Of a stretch of DNA of 64,000 nt, positions 36,101-43,575 are shown in pieces. Each line of letters opens with the position of its first letter. Positions within the stretch are counted from its first letter, which is position 1. The stretch lies in the NCBI RefSeq assembly GCF_004339805.1, contig NZ_SLUI01000003.1, forward strand, positions 248,001-312,000. The letters are read 5' to 3'. The notes under the pieces were generated by a model. It was not told where the DNA came from and searched no databases. It saw only the letters and a list, made by a program, of their open reading frames with translations. Position numbers and translations under genes: made by a program. This stretch comes from Anaerospora hongkongensis (GTDB taxonomy: Bacteria; Bacillota; Negativicutes; Sporomusales; DSM-15969).

Positions 36101-37671
36101 ATTTATCGAATGTGGCTAATCTGTTTGTATCGGCAATGGTAGAAGCAGACGATGTTAGTGGCTTTACAGCTGTACAGAGCATGGCGGACAGGACGAAGAT
36201 CAGACTAATGTGGGATAATCCGATCAGCTTAGATGTGGCATACCATGAGATTCGTGAAGGAGTTAGTTGGGATGCCGGAACAATAATTAACAAGCGTGTT
36301 ACCGGAACATTTTACGAAACGACTATTTCTAAAGAAGGAGAACATATCTACTGGATTAAGGCAGTTACGGTAGCCGGCAGGTACAGTAGAAATGCCGTTC
36401 AGTATGATGGCATCTTTAGTCTGCGCCCGAAGGCAGTGACTAATATTCAATTGATGCAGGACATCAATGACAAATCACTGGTCAATATTACCTACGAGGC
36501 CACACCGGAAAGTGATTTAGCAAACTATGAATTGCGGGTAGGATACGTCTGGGAAGATGCGGTGAAAATCGGTGAAACCAAAGAAATTCACTGGACATAC
36601 CGGCCGGAGAAAACTGGAGATGTAAAAATAATGGTCAAAGCACTAAATGCTGCCGGTTATTATTCCGATGAGGCAAGTGCCCGCTTATATGTGACCTTGG
36701 AGCCAGCCAATGTAAGCGGATTCCGGATTTTTCAGAACGGCGAAAGGTTAGCATTCGTCTGGGATAAAGTACCTGAAAATGATGTGGTAGGGTATGAGTT
36801 GCGGGAAGGTAGTAATTTTGACAATGGTGTAGTTATTGCAACCGGTATTACACTAACTCAATACCAGCTTACTGTAGATACGGAAATATTGCGCAGATTT
36901 CACATTAAAGCAATGAATCGCAGTGGCTGCTATAGCCGCTTGGCAGCAACAGCAACTATCGCCGTAACGGATTTGCCTCCAAAAAACGTTATTGAGACAT
37001 TTGATGAGATTGAGTTACAAACAGGGGAGCATACAGGAACCGAGTTCGGACCTTCTTTGATTACCTTTGCCACATTGCCAGGGCGCTTTAGTGACTATCC
37101 AGACACCAAGTTTTCGGATATCGGTGGTGCAACTGTACTAACGCTTGCAAAAAAGAATGGACATTATCAGGAAACGGGTACTTATACATGCGCCCGGAAG
37201 GATATCGGGCAAGTTATTACGGCGAATATTAGTTCTGTATTTCAGCCAAGTGTTCTATATGCCGCAGGTACGGCAGCCGGATTGGAATACCGGTTGTCGC
37301 GGGATAACATAACTTGGACAGACTGGCAGCCTTTTCAGCCATTAGAGGCAACTTTTCGCTATGCCGATTTCCGGGTTGTTTTAGTAACGCAGGATACAAC
37401 GAAAACTCCGGAAGTTAATCAATTGATAATCCGTATGGATGTACCAGATAAGGATATTGCTAGAACTGTTACCGTACCTGTAGGCGGAATTACTGCATCT
37501 TATGGTTATACGTTTTATGAAGTGCCTGTTGTAACTCCTACTGCTGAGGGAATAAGCAGTAGAGCTACCTGGTCAGCAAAAACTAAGTCGGATGTGAGGT
37601 TACAGGTGTTCAGCACGGTAACGGGCACCGATACAGGTGGTATAGTAGATTTGCGGGTAAAGGGCTATTAA
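33199..37671 (+). CDS. Central tail tip protein, lambda J-like, with fibronectin-type repeats
   Basis: A 1490-residue tip protein. The N-terminal region has a hydrophobic Gly/Ala segment (residues 10-55), then IPVVYGTRKVGGLQTYHQ and, near 335, NPAWIVRDYLLNKRYGLG, typical of gpJ-like hubs. From about residue 700 to 1265 come six repeats of about 95 residues of the fibronectin III kind, each with DV/NVxGF or similar, LxW and DIxYYEIRxGxxW. The C terminus has a further beta domain (GPSLITFATLPGRFSDYP ... VPVVTPTAEGISSRA). It probably contacts the target surface and triggers the tip. AAAGGAGG precedes ATG 33199. Confidence 0.82.
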   Translation: MGKSKGKILFSIAGFFLGAGGAGQKLFGLAGRSLQAGLYGMSMASTLWSITNPIKPPSYSTETPFDQYMNEVSSDAVIPVVYGTRKVGGLQTYHQTSSDSKTLTKDVLLAEGEIASIYGATANSLLISQGSVFSIHNSLYEDATIEISNKKLKLKANGTTAEIALLDQNSLKSDGSNDYSCTISKLIQYLTEYGYSNGLKAKGWVISNTVHVESAPSKILQVANTTTVTDSEGNETILYSGKNCYNNPIAVETTGLPSCSYVFKSGAKDQLPPNNYLKTGSYKNMAYVRATLKQSDQLQGGNPTITAIAKGSKVWVYRDNRWQFEWSNNPAWIVRDYLLNKRYGLGRWIDATMLDEAAFREAADYCDQLISFKDVDGKIRQEKRLQLDIALTEKKNAIENLQDMFANIGGFLVLANNKISLRIEKSTAASYHFSDDTIVRDSVSFTQTSLEDTPNKYIIKYIDPLANWTAVPVLIEDTVEQEERGKIIEKDIELKGTIRQTQAKRIGNLNKNLNKLCSLIIEFSTGTYAAHLEPGDVVTVSYRNYFSDKPFRIVEIQEQKGVYEIKAREYNESVYDDDYLAEIEVKNYTNLPNALTDTIPDVSEIQLTQTFYKQRDGTIVSDIAGACTLPNYPYLNKVAVYYSIDNGNTWVFYGDTANEHFVIHNARTMTAYLVKLVVENSVGRRSEGAISQSIFVTGKDNPPANVTGLSAAIDPLDCTKVNLKWDKAEDVDLNRYSLRYGPVWESGTVISDTVFDNQYTFAMPASGTYNFLVCAADNSNNYSSTPASVLITQKVEPADVAGFSIAVQETDRSRLLLTWEPNSEKDISYYEIRQGANWTIAQIIATQLKATSFLYQLSAEGSQTYLIKAVNLAGHSSANAAVQIKQVILRPDAPANLAAIQDIRDSSILKLTWSASPGKDIDSYEIRRGTIWDMAEQIDITRETSYRYAIAESGSFTIMIRAKTVAGYLSNVANLFVSAMVEADDVSGFTAVQSMADRTKIRLMWDNPISLDVAYHEIREGVSWDAGTIINKRVTGTFYETTISKEGEHIYWIKAVTVAGRYSRNAVQYDGIFSLRPKAVTNIQLMQDINDKSLVNITYEATPESDLANYELRVGYVWEDAVKIGETKEIHWTYRPEKTGDVKIMVKALNAAGYYSDEASARLYVTLEPANVSGFRIFQNGERLAFVWDKVPENDVVGYELREGSNFDNGVVIATGITLTQYQLTVDTEILRRFHIKAMNRSGCYSRLAATATIAVTDLPPKNVIETFDEIELQTGEHTGTEFGPSLITFATLPGRFSDYPDTKFSDIGGATVLTLAKKNGHYQETGTYTCARKDIGQVITANISSVFQPSVLYAAGTAAGLEYRLSRDNITWTDWQPFQPLEATFRYADFRVVLVTQDTTKTPEVNQLIIRMDVPDKDIARTVTVPVGGITASYGYTFYEVPVVTPTAEGISSRATWSAKTKSDVRLQVFSTVTGTDTGGIVDLRVKGY
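35305..36985 (+). repeat. Six tandem fibronectin-like coding repeats
   Basis: Repeat starts are near 35307, 35592, 35878, 36150, 36436 and 36709, with periods of about 273-286 bases. The DNA is well diverged between copies; the protein pattern (LxW about 22 residues in, then a YEIRxGxxW-like block) is kept. Confidence 0.75.
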
Positions 37672-37690
37672 AAAGTAGCCCTTTTTTATT
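37660..37690 (+). terminator. Terminator at the end of the J-like gene
   Basis: AGGGCTA (37661-37667) and TAGCCCT (37676-37682), loop containing the stop codon, then a T run. It lies between the tip and fibre genes and should reduce fibre expression. Confidence 0.75.
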
Positions 37691-37706
37691 TTAAGGAGTG
37701 AAGATT

Positions 37707-39143
37707 ATGGCATATACAGGACTGAAACCGGCAGATACTCAAACGCTTGCCCAAGGACCCGCGGATATCCGTAATGAGCTAGAAGGACTCGTTACAGGAC
37801 AAGTTGTTGATGCTGGACTATTAAACGGGATAGCTGCCGGTAACGCAGCCGGTAAAATACCGATTTCTAATGGAATGCTTAATATAAATTTAAATGCCGA
37901 CAAGGTCGATGGAATGGACGCAAGTGCTTTTGCTGCTGCCGGACATACTCATAATGCGGCAACTACGGAAATCAGTGGGTTTATGAGTACTACTGATAAG
38001 TCGAAGCTTGATGGCATTGCCACTGGTGCTCAAGTAAATCAAAATACCTTCAGCAATGTACGAGTGGGCAGTACAACCATCCAAGCAGATAGTGCAGCTG
38101 ACACACTGGAATTATTGGCGGGGAATAATATTGCGTTAACGCCGGATGCAACGAATGACAGAGTGACAATAGCCGTGACCGGTAAGGTTGCTAATGCCGC
38201 AATCGCCGATACAGCAGCTGCTTGTACCGGAAATGCGGCAACAGCCACGATGGCAAGTTTATGTACAGGTAATGCAGCTACTGCAACTAAGTTAGCAACT
38301 GCTAGAACGATAACAATAAGCGGCAAAGCGGCGGGAACAGCAACAGCTTTTGATGGGAACAGCAACATCACGATACCTATTACAGCGATTACTGCGGATA
38401 CTTGTACCGGCAATGCAGCTACTGCTTCTTCAGCAGTGATATGTACTGGTAATGCAGCAACGGCAACGAGACTTGCATCAAGTAGAAACATATCATTAGC
38501 AGGTGATGTGACAGGGGGTGCCTCCTTCGATGGTTCTGCCAATATTGTTATATCGGCCACTGTTGCTGATGATAGTCATAAGCATACTGCAAATACGCTG
38601 GATATTAAGAATGACTGGTGGCAATTTGTCAATAAAGTGACGATTGGTGCCGATACGGCATCCTTTACTATTTCCGAATTGGATATGGCTAGTAAAGAAT
38701 ATATGTTCCAAATTGATACTTTAGGATGTGCGTATGCGTCAACAGGAGGATATTACTTATATGTTTATCCGAATACAACGACACAAACAAATACCTCTGA
38801 TTATGGATATGTTGCTACTTCGGGAAAAGGAGAAGGTAATCGATACACGTTAATATGTGGTACATTGTACAATTCGGAGTATCCACCAGAAAATAAGAGC
38901 ATTAGCAGAAGAACAATTTGCGCCTGGGTAACGAAAGATAATTATGCACAAATGCAATTAATGCCAACCTTTGATTCTTATTACGGTTTTACAAATGCTA
39001 TTTATATGTCAGCAAATCAAATTACGGCCTCCGCTTGGAATTCTGTTACATTTTATAGCACAAACGGTGGCAGCAATGCTGCTTTAGTAGTAGGAATTCG
39101 TTCAGGCACGGTTTGCAGGGTTTATTCCAGGCCAGGAAATTAG
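37707..39143 (+). CDS. Tail fibre protein 1
   Basis: A 478-residue fibre. The N terminus AYTGLKPADTQTLAQGPADI probably attaches to the tip. The shaft (about 120-290) is built of GNAATATKLATARTI-like Ala/Thr-rich repeats found in many phage fibres, interleaved with FDGSANIVI-type strands. The C-terminal 185 residues (from SHKHTANTLDIKNDWWQF) form the putative receptor-binding head, rich in Tyr, Ser and Thr, and share nothing visible with fibre 2. ATG 37707 with AAGGAG at 37693-37698. Confidence 0.8.
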   Translation: MAYTGLKPADTQTLAQGPADIRNELEGLVTGQVVDAGLLNGIAAGNAAGKIPISNGMLNINLNADKVDGMDASAFAAAGHTHNAATTEISGFMSTTDKSKLDGIATGAQVNQNTFSNVRVGSTTIQADSAADTLELLAGNNIALTPDATNDRVTIAVTGKVANAAIADTAAACTGNAATATMASLCTGNAATATKLATARTITISGKAAGTATAFDGNSNITIPITAITADTCTGNAATASSAVICTGNAATATRLASSRNISLAGDVTGGASFDGSANIVISATVADDSHKHTANTLDIKNDWWQFVNKVTIGADTASFTISELDMASKEYMFQIDTLGCAYASTGGYYLYVYPNTTTQTNTSDYGYVATSGKGEGNRYTLICGTLYNSEYPPENKSISRRTICAWVTKDNYAQMQLMPTFDSYYGFTNAIYMSANQITASAWNSVTFYSTNGGSNAALVVGIRSGTVCRVYSRPGN

Positions 39144-39210
39144 TAAAGAAAAATAATAGGTACAAGTGCTTTACAGGATTAGGAGATGTTCTAGATAGGG
39201 AGTGAAGAAT

Positions 39211-40956
39211 TTGGGATATACAGGACTTAAACCGGCCGATACGCAGACAATCGCACAGGGGCCGGCAGATATTCGTGATGAATTAGCAGGGCTCGCAACC
39301 GGGCAAGTGGTGAATGCAGGAATGCTGAATGGCATTTCTGCTGGTAATGCATCTGGTAAGATTCCGGTTTCAAATGGAACAGTCAATACAAATTTAAATG
39401 CTGATAAGCTGGATGGGCTGGATGCAAGCGCTTTTGCTTCTGCTAGCCATACACATAATATCGCAACTACATCAAGTAATGGAATTATGAGTAATACGGA
39501 CAAGGCTAAATTAGATGGAATTGCTGCAGGTGCTCAAGTCAACCAAAATGCATTTAGTAATGTCTTGGTTGGTAGTACAACAATACAGGCTGATAATATT
39601 GCCGATACTTTGGAACTCGTAGCTGGAAATAACATTAGTTTAACACCGGATGCGACAAATGACCGGGTGACGATCGCGGTGACCGGTACTGTGGCGGCTG
39701 CTGCTACGGCCGCAGCTTGTACCGGAAATGCAACAAGCGCAACTACGGCGGCAAATTGCACTGGCAATTCTGCTACAGCAACTAAATTGGCTTTTGCCAG
39801 GACAATAGCTTTAAACGGAAAAGTTACGGGAACGGCAACAGGTTTCGACGGCAGTGGAAATATAACAATACCTGTTACCTCTGTTATGGCAGATAGCTGT
39901 ACAGGTAATGCTGCAACAGCGACTAAATTGGCGACAACAAGAACAATTACCCTAACAGGTGATGTTACAGGTGCAACAACCTTTGATGGATCGGGAAACG
40001 CTTCTATAGCAACTACTGTCACAACAGGTATGCCCGTTGGATTTACCTTTGCGATTTTGGCTAATACACCACCAGCAGGTTGCCTGCGGATAGATCAAGG
40101 ATCTTTGGTTAGTCGTTCTGCTTATCCCGATTTATGGACGTGGGTACAAGCGAATGCCCCACTAATAACTGAAACAGCGTGGCAAGCGCAAGCGGCAGCA
40201 CAATCTTCAGTAGGAGCGTATTCTAGTGGGGATGGAAGCACAACATTCCGATTGCCGAGAATTGTAGATTTTGTTCGTGGTTCAGATGCTACTAGAACGC
40301 CTGGAGCCTGGCAAGAGGATGCAATGCAAAATGTTATAGGCCAATTTGGAGCTAAAGCAGCTGGTGATAATACACCAACAGGTCCATTCTATGCAATTGT
40401 TCCAAACAGTGGCGGTTCATCCGATCATAGTGCTCCTGGTCCCGAACTAATAGGATTTGATCTTTCGCGTGCTGCAAGAACTGCAGATGAGACTCGGCCT
40501 AAAAGCGTAGCTATGCTCTATTGTGTAAAAGCATTTGGTGTCGCAACTAACCAAGGCGCAGTTGATGTTACTGCGTTAGCAAACCAGATAAATACCAAAA
40601 TTGATAAAGCAGATAGTGGATATGGTACTAAGGTGTGGGTATCAGGAGAGTATACACCTGTAGTTAATACATCAATGATAGTTAGTCATGGTTTGGCAAT
40701 AGACCCTTTAAAATGCAGGTGTGATGTGCTTTTAAAATGCATAAATGCGGAAGCTGGCTATTCTGTAGGCGATTATGCAATAAATATATGTACATTAGGA
40801 TCAGGTTCTGAGGCTTATGCCCCGCTTACCCCTGCCCTGGGAACATCAACAATACAAATAAACAATGGGGGTATTAGAGCCTTTAATAAAGCAACGGGGA
40901 CAATAGCGGTATTGACAGTTGCTAAATGGGCGTATGTTTTTAGAGTCTGGTATTAA
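39211..40956 (+). CDS. Tail fibre protein 2 with collar-like domain
   Basis: A 581-residue paralogue of fibre 1: residues 1 to about 270 align with it (GYTGLKPADTQTIAQGPADI ... CTGNAATATKLATTRTITLT), then the C terminus differs. It carries a tail-collar-like domain (PVGFTFAILANTPPAGCLRI, later STTFRLPRIVDFVRGSDA) and a final beta domain ending WAYVFRVWY. The TTG start at 39211 matches the aligned start of fibre 1, and AGGGAG at 39197-39202 has the same spacing; the GTG at 39202 is inside that site. Duplicate fibres with different heads suggest a widened or switched target range. Confidence 0.8.
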   Translation: MGYTGLKPADTQTIAQGPADIRDELAGLATGQVVNAGMLNGISAGNASGKIPVSNGTVNTNLNADKLDGLDASAFASASHTHNIATTSSNGIMSNTDKAKLDGIAAGAQVNQNAFSNVLVGSTTIQADNIADTLELVAGNNISLTPDATNDRVTIAVTGTVAAAATAAACTGNATSATTAANCTGNSATATKLAFARTIALNGKVTGTATGFDGSGNITIPVTSVMADSCTGNAATATKLATTRTITLTGDVTGATTFDGSGNASIATTVTTGMPVGFTFAILANTPPAGCLRIDQGSLVSRSAYPDLWTWVQANAPLITETAWQAQAAAQSSVGAYSSGDGSTTFRLPRIVDFVRGSDATRTPGAWQEDAMQNVIGQFGAKAAGDNTPTGPFYAIVPNSGGSSDHSAPGPELIGFDLSRAARTADETRPKSVAMLYCVKAFGVATNQGAVDVTALANQINTKIDKADSGYGTKVWVSGEYTPVVNTSMIVSHGLAIDPLKCRCDVLLKCINAEAGYSVGDYAINICTLGSGSEAYAPLTPALGTSTIQINNGGIRAFNKATGTIAVLTVAKWAYVFRVWY

Positions 40957-40984
40957 ATAGGGCCCTCGGGGCTCTATTTTTATT
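40956..40984 (+). terminator. Terminator between fibres and lysis genes
   Basis: AATAGGGCC (40956-40964) and GGCTCTATT (40970-40978) around CTCGG, followed by TTTT. It begins at the fibre 2 stop. Confidence 0.75.
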
Positions 40985-40997
40985 GGGAGGGATATTT

Positions 40998-41522
40998 TTG
41001 GGAGAAATAGCAGAAAGCGTTTTCAAAGCAGCTAAGGGAGCTGCACACTCACTTGTCGATGTGGCATTGGCAAAAATATCTGTGGCAGGTTTGTTGGCCG
41101 TTATTTTCAGCAGTCACGGCACCGCGCTGATGGCGTTTGTGGTACTGATTCTGATTGATCTGGCAACAAAGTGGCTGGCGTTGTCCTACCGTTACTTGCT
41201 CGATCAGGGAGTATGTGAGGCACAGGCCGGTCTCTGGCAATGCGCCCGGAGTATGACTAATGCCTTTAATCATAAATACATCACGTCGGAGATGATGAAA
41301 ACGAAGTTTGCCGGGAAAATCATTTTGTATATGATTTTAGTTGCCGCCGTCGTCCATGTGGATGTTATGGTAGGCGGCGAGGGAATTTTTCTGAAGGCAG
41401 CCTGGTATTACCTTGCTGCCACCGAGGCAGTCAGTATTATCGAGAACCTGCGCGACTCCGGCGTACAGAGCTTGGAGCCGCTGCTTGTCTTCATCCGGTC
41501 CAAGCTGGGAGGGTTGAAATAA
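40998..41522 (+). CDS. Holin-like membrane protein
   Basis: About 174 residues with hydrophobic helices at ISVAGLLAVIFSSHGTALMA, then FVVLILIDLATKWLALS, and at KIILYMILVAAVVHVDVMVG and AAWYYLAATEAVSIIENL, the pattern of the phage holin 4 / toxin-secretion holin family. It would permeabilise the inner membrane to free the endolysin and particles. TTG 40998 has GGGAGG seven bases upstream. The stop overlaps the ATG of the endolysin gene. Confidence 0.78.
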   Translation: MGEIAESVFKAAKGAAHSLVDVALAKISVAGLLAVIFSSHGTALMAFVVLILIDLATKWLALSYRYLLDQGVCEAQAGLWQCARSMTNAFNHKYITSEMMKTKFAGKIILYMILVAAVVHVDVMVGGEGIFLKAAWYYLAATEAVSIIENLRDSGVQSLEPLLVFIRSKLGGLK

Positions 41523-41962
41523 TGACACCAGAAGAATTTGTCAGTTGGCTGGCACCGGCGGCGCAGACAATCTGCAGCCGCTACCGGCTGTATGCCAGTG
41601 TTTGCATTGCTCAGGCGGCCATCGAAAGCGGCTGGGGCCGCTATACGATCGGTGACTATAATATTTTTGGCAGGAAAGCAGTTGATGGTGACTTGTTCAC
41701 CGAAGTAGTCACGGAAGAATATTACGATGATGAATTGGTCACGATTGTCGATAAATTTAAATTATATAACTCGTTGGAGGAAGCCATTGAGGACTGGTGC
41801 ATCTTGCTGACGGAAGAGCCGGTGTATGTCAATAATGTAGACTGTTCCTCAAGAGAGGCTTTTGTCGAAACCATGGCGCCCATTTATGCGACTAATCCCC
41901 GCTATGCCAGGGATATTAGCGCAACAATTGCTGCCAATGAATTGGAGCAGTATGATGATTAA
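41522..41962 (+). CDS. Endolysin, glucosaminidase family
   Basis: A 146-residue single-domain muralytic enzyme of the FlgJ/Bax-like glucosaminidase type: CIAQAAIESGWGRY carries the expected catalytic Glu, and DYNIFGRKA, FKLYNSLEEAIEDWCILL and YATNPRYARDISATI are family segments. No signal peptide, so it needs the holin. Located between the holin and a membrane-anchored third lysis protein. Confidence 0.85.
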   Translation: MTPEEFVSWLAPAAQTICSRYRLYASVCIAQAAIESGWGRYTIGDYNIFGRKAVDGDLFTEVVTEEYYDDELVTIVDKFKLYNSLEEAIEDWCILLTEEPVYVNNVDCSSREAFVETMAPIYATNPRYARDISATIAANELEQYDD

Positions 41963-42518
41963 CTGGCGAGTGCTTAGTTGCTTTATACTGGGCTGTGTGG
42001 CAGGGGCCAGCTTGATTTATTGCTTCTTTCCCCGTATTGAGACAAAAGTAACCTATGAACAGCTGCCGCCGCTTGAGGTGAAAAGCGAAACGAAAAATCA
42101 AGCCGAATATTCTCTGGTAGAACCGGAGCAGCCCGGTGAGGTTACCCGGCTGGTCAACCGGGATAACAAGGTCTATGTAGTCGTCAACAGCCAGGAATAT
42201 GAACTGAAAGGTTCGGGCACATCGCAAGTCACGCTGGGGCAAAACGGCACTGTCCAGGTTACGCAGGAAGTGCAGGCAAAGGTAGACCTGACGGAGTTGT
42301 TCAACCAGCGCTTGAACGCTGAGCTGGAGAAGGAGCGCCTGAAATGGGCAGTGGAGAAAGCGAACCTGGATAAGCCCAATGAACTGGAGCTAGGCTGGTC
42401 CAACCATGGCAGCGAAATACGGCTTAAGAGGAATTTTACCAATACACTTACCGGCTATATTGGCAGCACAACGAATGGCGAACATTACGGAGCCGGTTTC
42501 GGTATCCGGTTCAAATAA
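41955..42518 (+). CDS. Membrane-anchored lysis accessory (spanin-like candidate)
   Basis: About 187 residues: one N-terminal membrane helix (VLSCFILGCVAGASLIYCFF), a Glu/Lys-rich periplasmic part with a short coiled coil (about 110-145), and a beta-rich C terminus ending EHYGAGFGIRFK, with an aromatic/basic finish that resembles outer-membrane beta strands. It overlaps the endolysin end by 8 bases. In a two-membrane cell a third lysis protein must disrupt the outer membrane, so a spanin-like role is attractive but inferred. ATG 41952 is three bases upstream and equally possible. Confidence 0.55.
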   Translation: MINWRVLSCFILGCVAGASLIYCFFPRIETKVTYEQLPPLEVKSETKNQAEYSLVEPEQPGEVTRLVNRDNKVYVVVNSQEYELKGSGTSQVTLGQNGTVQVTQEVQAKVDLTELFNQRLNAELEKERLKWAVEKANLDKPNELELGWSNHGSEIRLKRNFTNTLTGYIGSTTNGEHYGAGFGIRFK

Positions 42519-42523
42519 AAGCA

Positions 42524-42554
42524 GGGTATGAGCGTTTGCTCATACCCTCTTTTT
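42524..42554 (+). terminator. Terminator closing the tail cluster
   Basis: GGGTATGAGC and GCTCATACCC around GTTT, then TCTTTTT. A perfect 10-pair stem six bases after the last stop. Confidence 0.92.
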
Positions 42555-42656
42555 GCATTTTTAACGAAAAAATGAGTCATATTCTCAATTTGCAGCATAT
42601 AGTAAGTATTATGCCCCAGTCAGTTTTGCTCAGCTGTGCTTTTTACAAAGAAAAGA

Positions 42657-42686
42657 TTGACGCTACTGCGTAAAATCTGTTATTAT
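42657..42686 (+). promoter_or_regulatory. Promoter for the 30-aa membrane peptide
   Basis: TTGACG (42657-42662), 18 bases, TATTAT (42681-42686). Pattern match; the small gene starts 180 bases later, leaving a long AT-rich leader in which I see nothing more. Confidence 0.4.
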
Positions 42687-42867
42687 ACATAAGTATATTC
42701 AAATATTTTCCATATATGAATAAAAATTACAATTGAGTATTAAAATATATTTACAAACTACTGTGGTTAAGTTATAATAAAGCCAACAAGTTTACAAATA
42801 AATCCACAATATAGATACAGTGCTTGTTTATGTCTCTGGTGCAATAACATTATTTGAGGTGTTTCGT

Positions 42868-42960
42868 GTGAAAAATGTGCTCCAATACCCGATCGTATTG
42901 ATCGCGGCAATTTTAACTATTTATAGTATTGGTCATTCGGTATTTTCTCTATTGAACTAA
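42868..42960 (+). CDS. Small membrane peptide (30 aa)
   Basis: GTG 42868 with GAGGTG seven bases upstream; encodes MKNVLQYPIVLIAAILTIYS then IGHSVFSLLN. It is almost entirely one membrane helix. A strong terminator follows the stop, so this looks like a genuine single-gene unit. Family unknown; could be a small regulator of a membrane protein or a toxin-like peptide. Confidence 0.6.
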   Translation: MKNVLQYPIVLIAAILTIYSIGHSVFSLLN

Positions 42961-42976
42961 ATAAATGCAACTAATA

Positions 42977-43009
42977 AACCCCTTAAGGCCCGTGGTCTTA
43001 AGGGGTTTT
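42977..43009 (+). terminator. Bidirectional terminator
   Basis: AACCCCTTAAG pairs with CTTAAGGGGTT around a GC-rich loop, with T on the right and A on the left. It ends the 30-aa gene rightward and the YmaF-like gene leftward. Confidence 0.85.
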
Positions 43010-43017
43010 GGCTGCTG

Positions 43018-43467
43018 TTAGCGATGGTGGTGTTTATCACAGTCGCAGTCACACTCGCAATCACAGTCATGCTCATTGTCGTCATAGTCTTCTTCGCAGT
43101 CCTCACAGTCCGGCGAAGTATCCGTTACCGTGCTGTAGCAATGCTTATGCCCGTCATTGCGGCTGGTTTCACCGCTAAAATAATGCGTGTGTTTACCGTC
43201 CGGGGTTTCCATAGCCGGACCGGTCGTATCTTCAACATAATGCCAGTGGCAGTTGTAGCTCTCAGGCGCGGAAGATGTCCGGACTTTAATGCGGTGCACA
43301 TGGGAATCACGGTACTTTAAAGCTGGCCCGGTTGTGCCGACAACCGTGTGCTGGTGTTTTAACGTGACATCTGTCATGGTAATAAACATGTGCACGTGGC
43401 TGTTACTTTCTCGTTCCGGGGTGGGCTTGGGATGTTTTTTCGGTCTTGCTTCACTAATGGTAATCAC
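43018..43467 (-). CDS. YmaF-like His-rich repeat protein with Asp/Cys tail
   Basis: About 149 residues. It has repeated His pairs in short beta units (SHVHMF, KHQHTVVG, SHVHRIKV, CHWHYVED, KHTHYFSG, GHKHCYS), the mark of the YmaF family of spore-former proteins. The C terminus is an acidic Cys/Asp repeat (DCDCECDCDCD) followed by KHHHR, very likely metal-binding. The longer frame to 43554 runs through a terminator hairpin and is not real. GTG 43467 is inside the GGAGGAGGTG site; ATT 43458 is the codon at ideal spacing. Function unknown, possibly metal storage or spore-related. Confidence 0.72.
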   Translation of the reverse strand: MITISEARPKKHPKPTPERESNSHVHMFITMTDVTLKHQHTVVGTTGPALKYRDSHVHRIKVRTSSAPESYNCHWHYVEDTTGPAMETPDGKHTHYFSGETSRNDGHKHCYSTVTDTSPDCEDCEEDYDDNEHDCDCECDCDCDKHHHR

Positions 43468-43512
43468 CTCCTCCTCTATCCTATTCAAGGGCAGTAAAGG
43501 GTGTGACGCTTT

Positions 43513-43549
43513 AAAAAGCGAAAGCACTGCGTTAAACCGGCAGTGCTTT
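43513..43549 (-). terminator. Leftward terminator of the 35-aa gene
   Basis: AAAGCACTGC (43521-43530) and GCAGTGCTTT (43540-43549); on the minus strand a T-rich run follows (CGCTTTTT). Confidence 0.75.
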
Positions 43550-43575
43550 TGCATGTATATGTTTTGTCGTATCTA

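Larger units (their letters stand above)
26736..42554 (+). mobile_element. Putative F-type (non-contractile) tailocin cluster
   Basis: A compact, mostly rightward block holding a control region (ImmA-type protease, XRE repressor, three operators, sigma-like activator), a full set of flexible-tail genes in siphophage order, two fibre genes, and a lysis module, closed by a terminator. I see no terminase, portal, protease, capsid, head-tail connector, replication gene or integrase: the tail-terminator gene follows the activator directly. No sheath or baseplate-wedge genes are seen, so it would be a flexible tail. A defective prophage is the alternative; intact reading frames through tail and lysis genes favour a maintained particle. 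Limits are set by the flanking terminators and gene content, as no attachment repeats were seen. Confidence 0.72.

Noticed and set aside
37890..40022. Long minus-strand frames opposite both fibre genes
   Set aside because: They mirror the Ala/Thr repeats of the fibres (GCx/ACx codons) and lack ribosome sites; shadows of the repetitive coding strand.
37707..40956. Possible diversity-generating retroelement acting on the fibre heads
   Set aside because: No reverse transcriptase and no template-repeat/variable-repeat pair seen in the window.
26736..42554. Intact temperate siphophage
   Set aside because: No integrase, terminase, portal, capsid or replication genes in the block; the 52.9-kb integrase is 10 kb away, beside its own tRNA and repressor.
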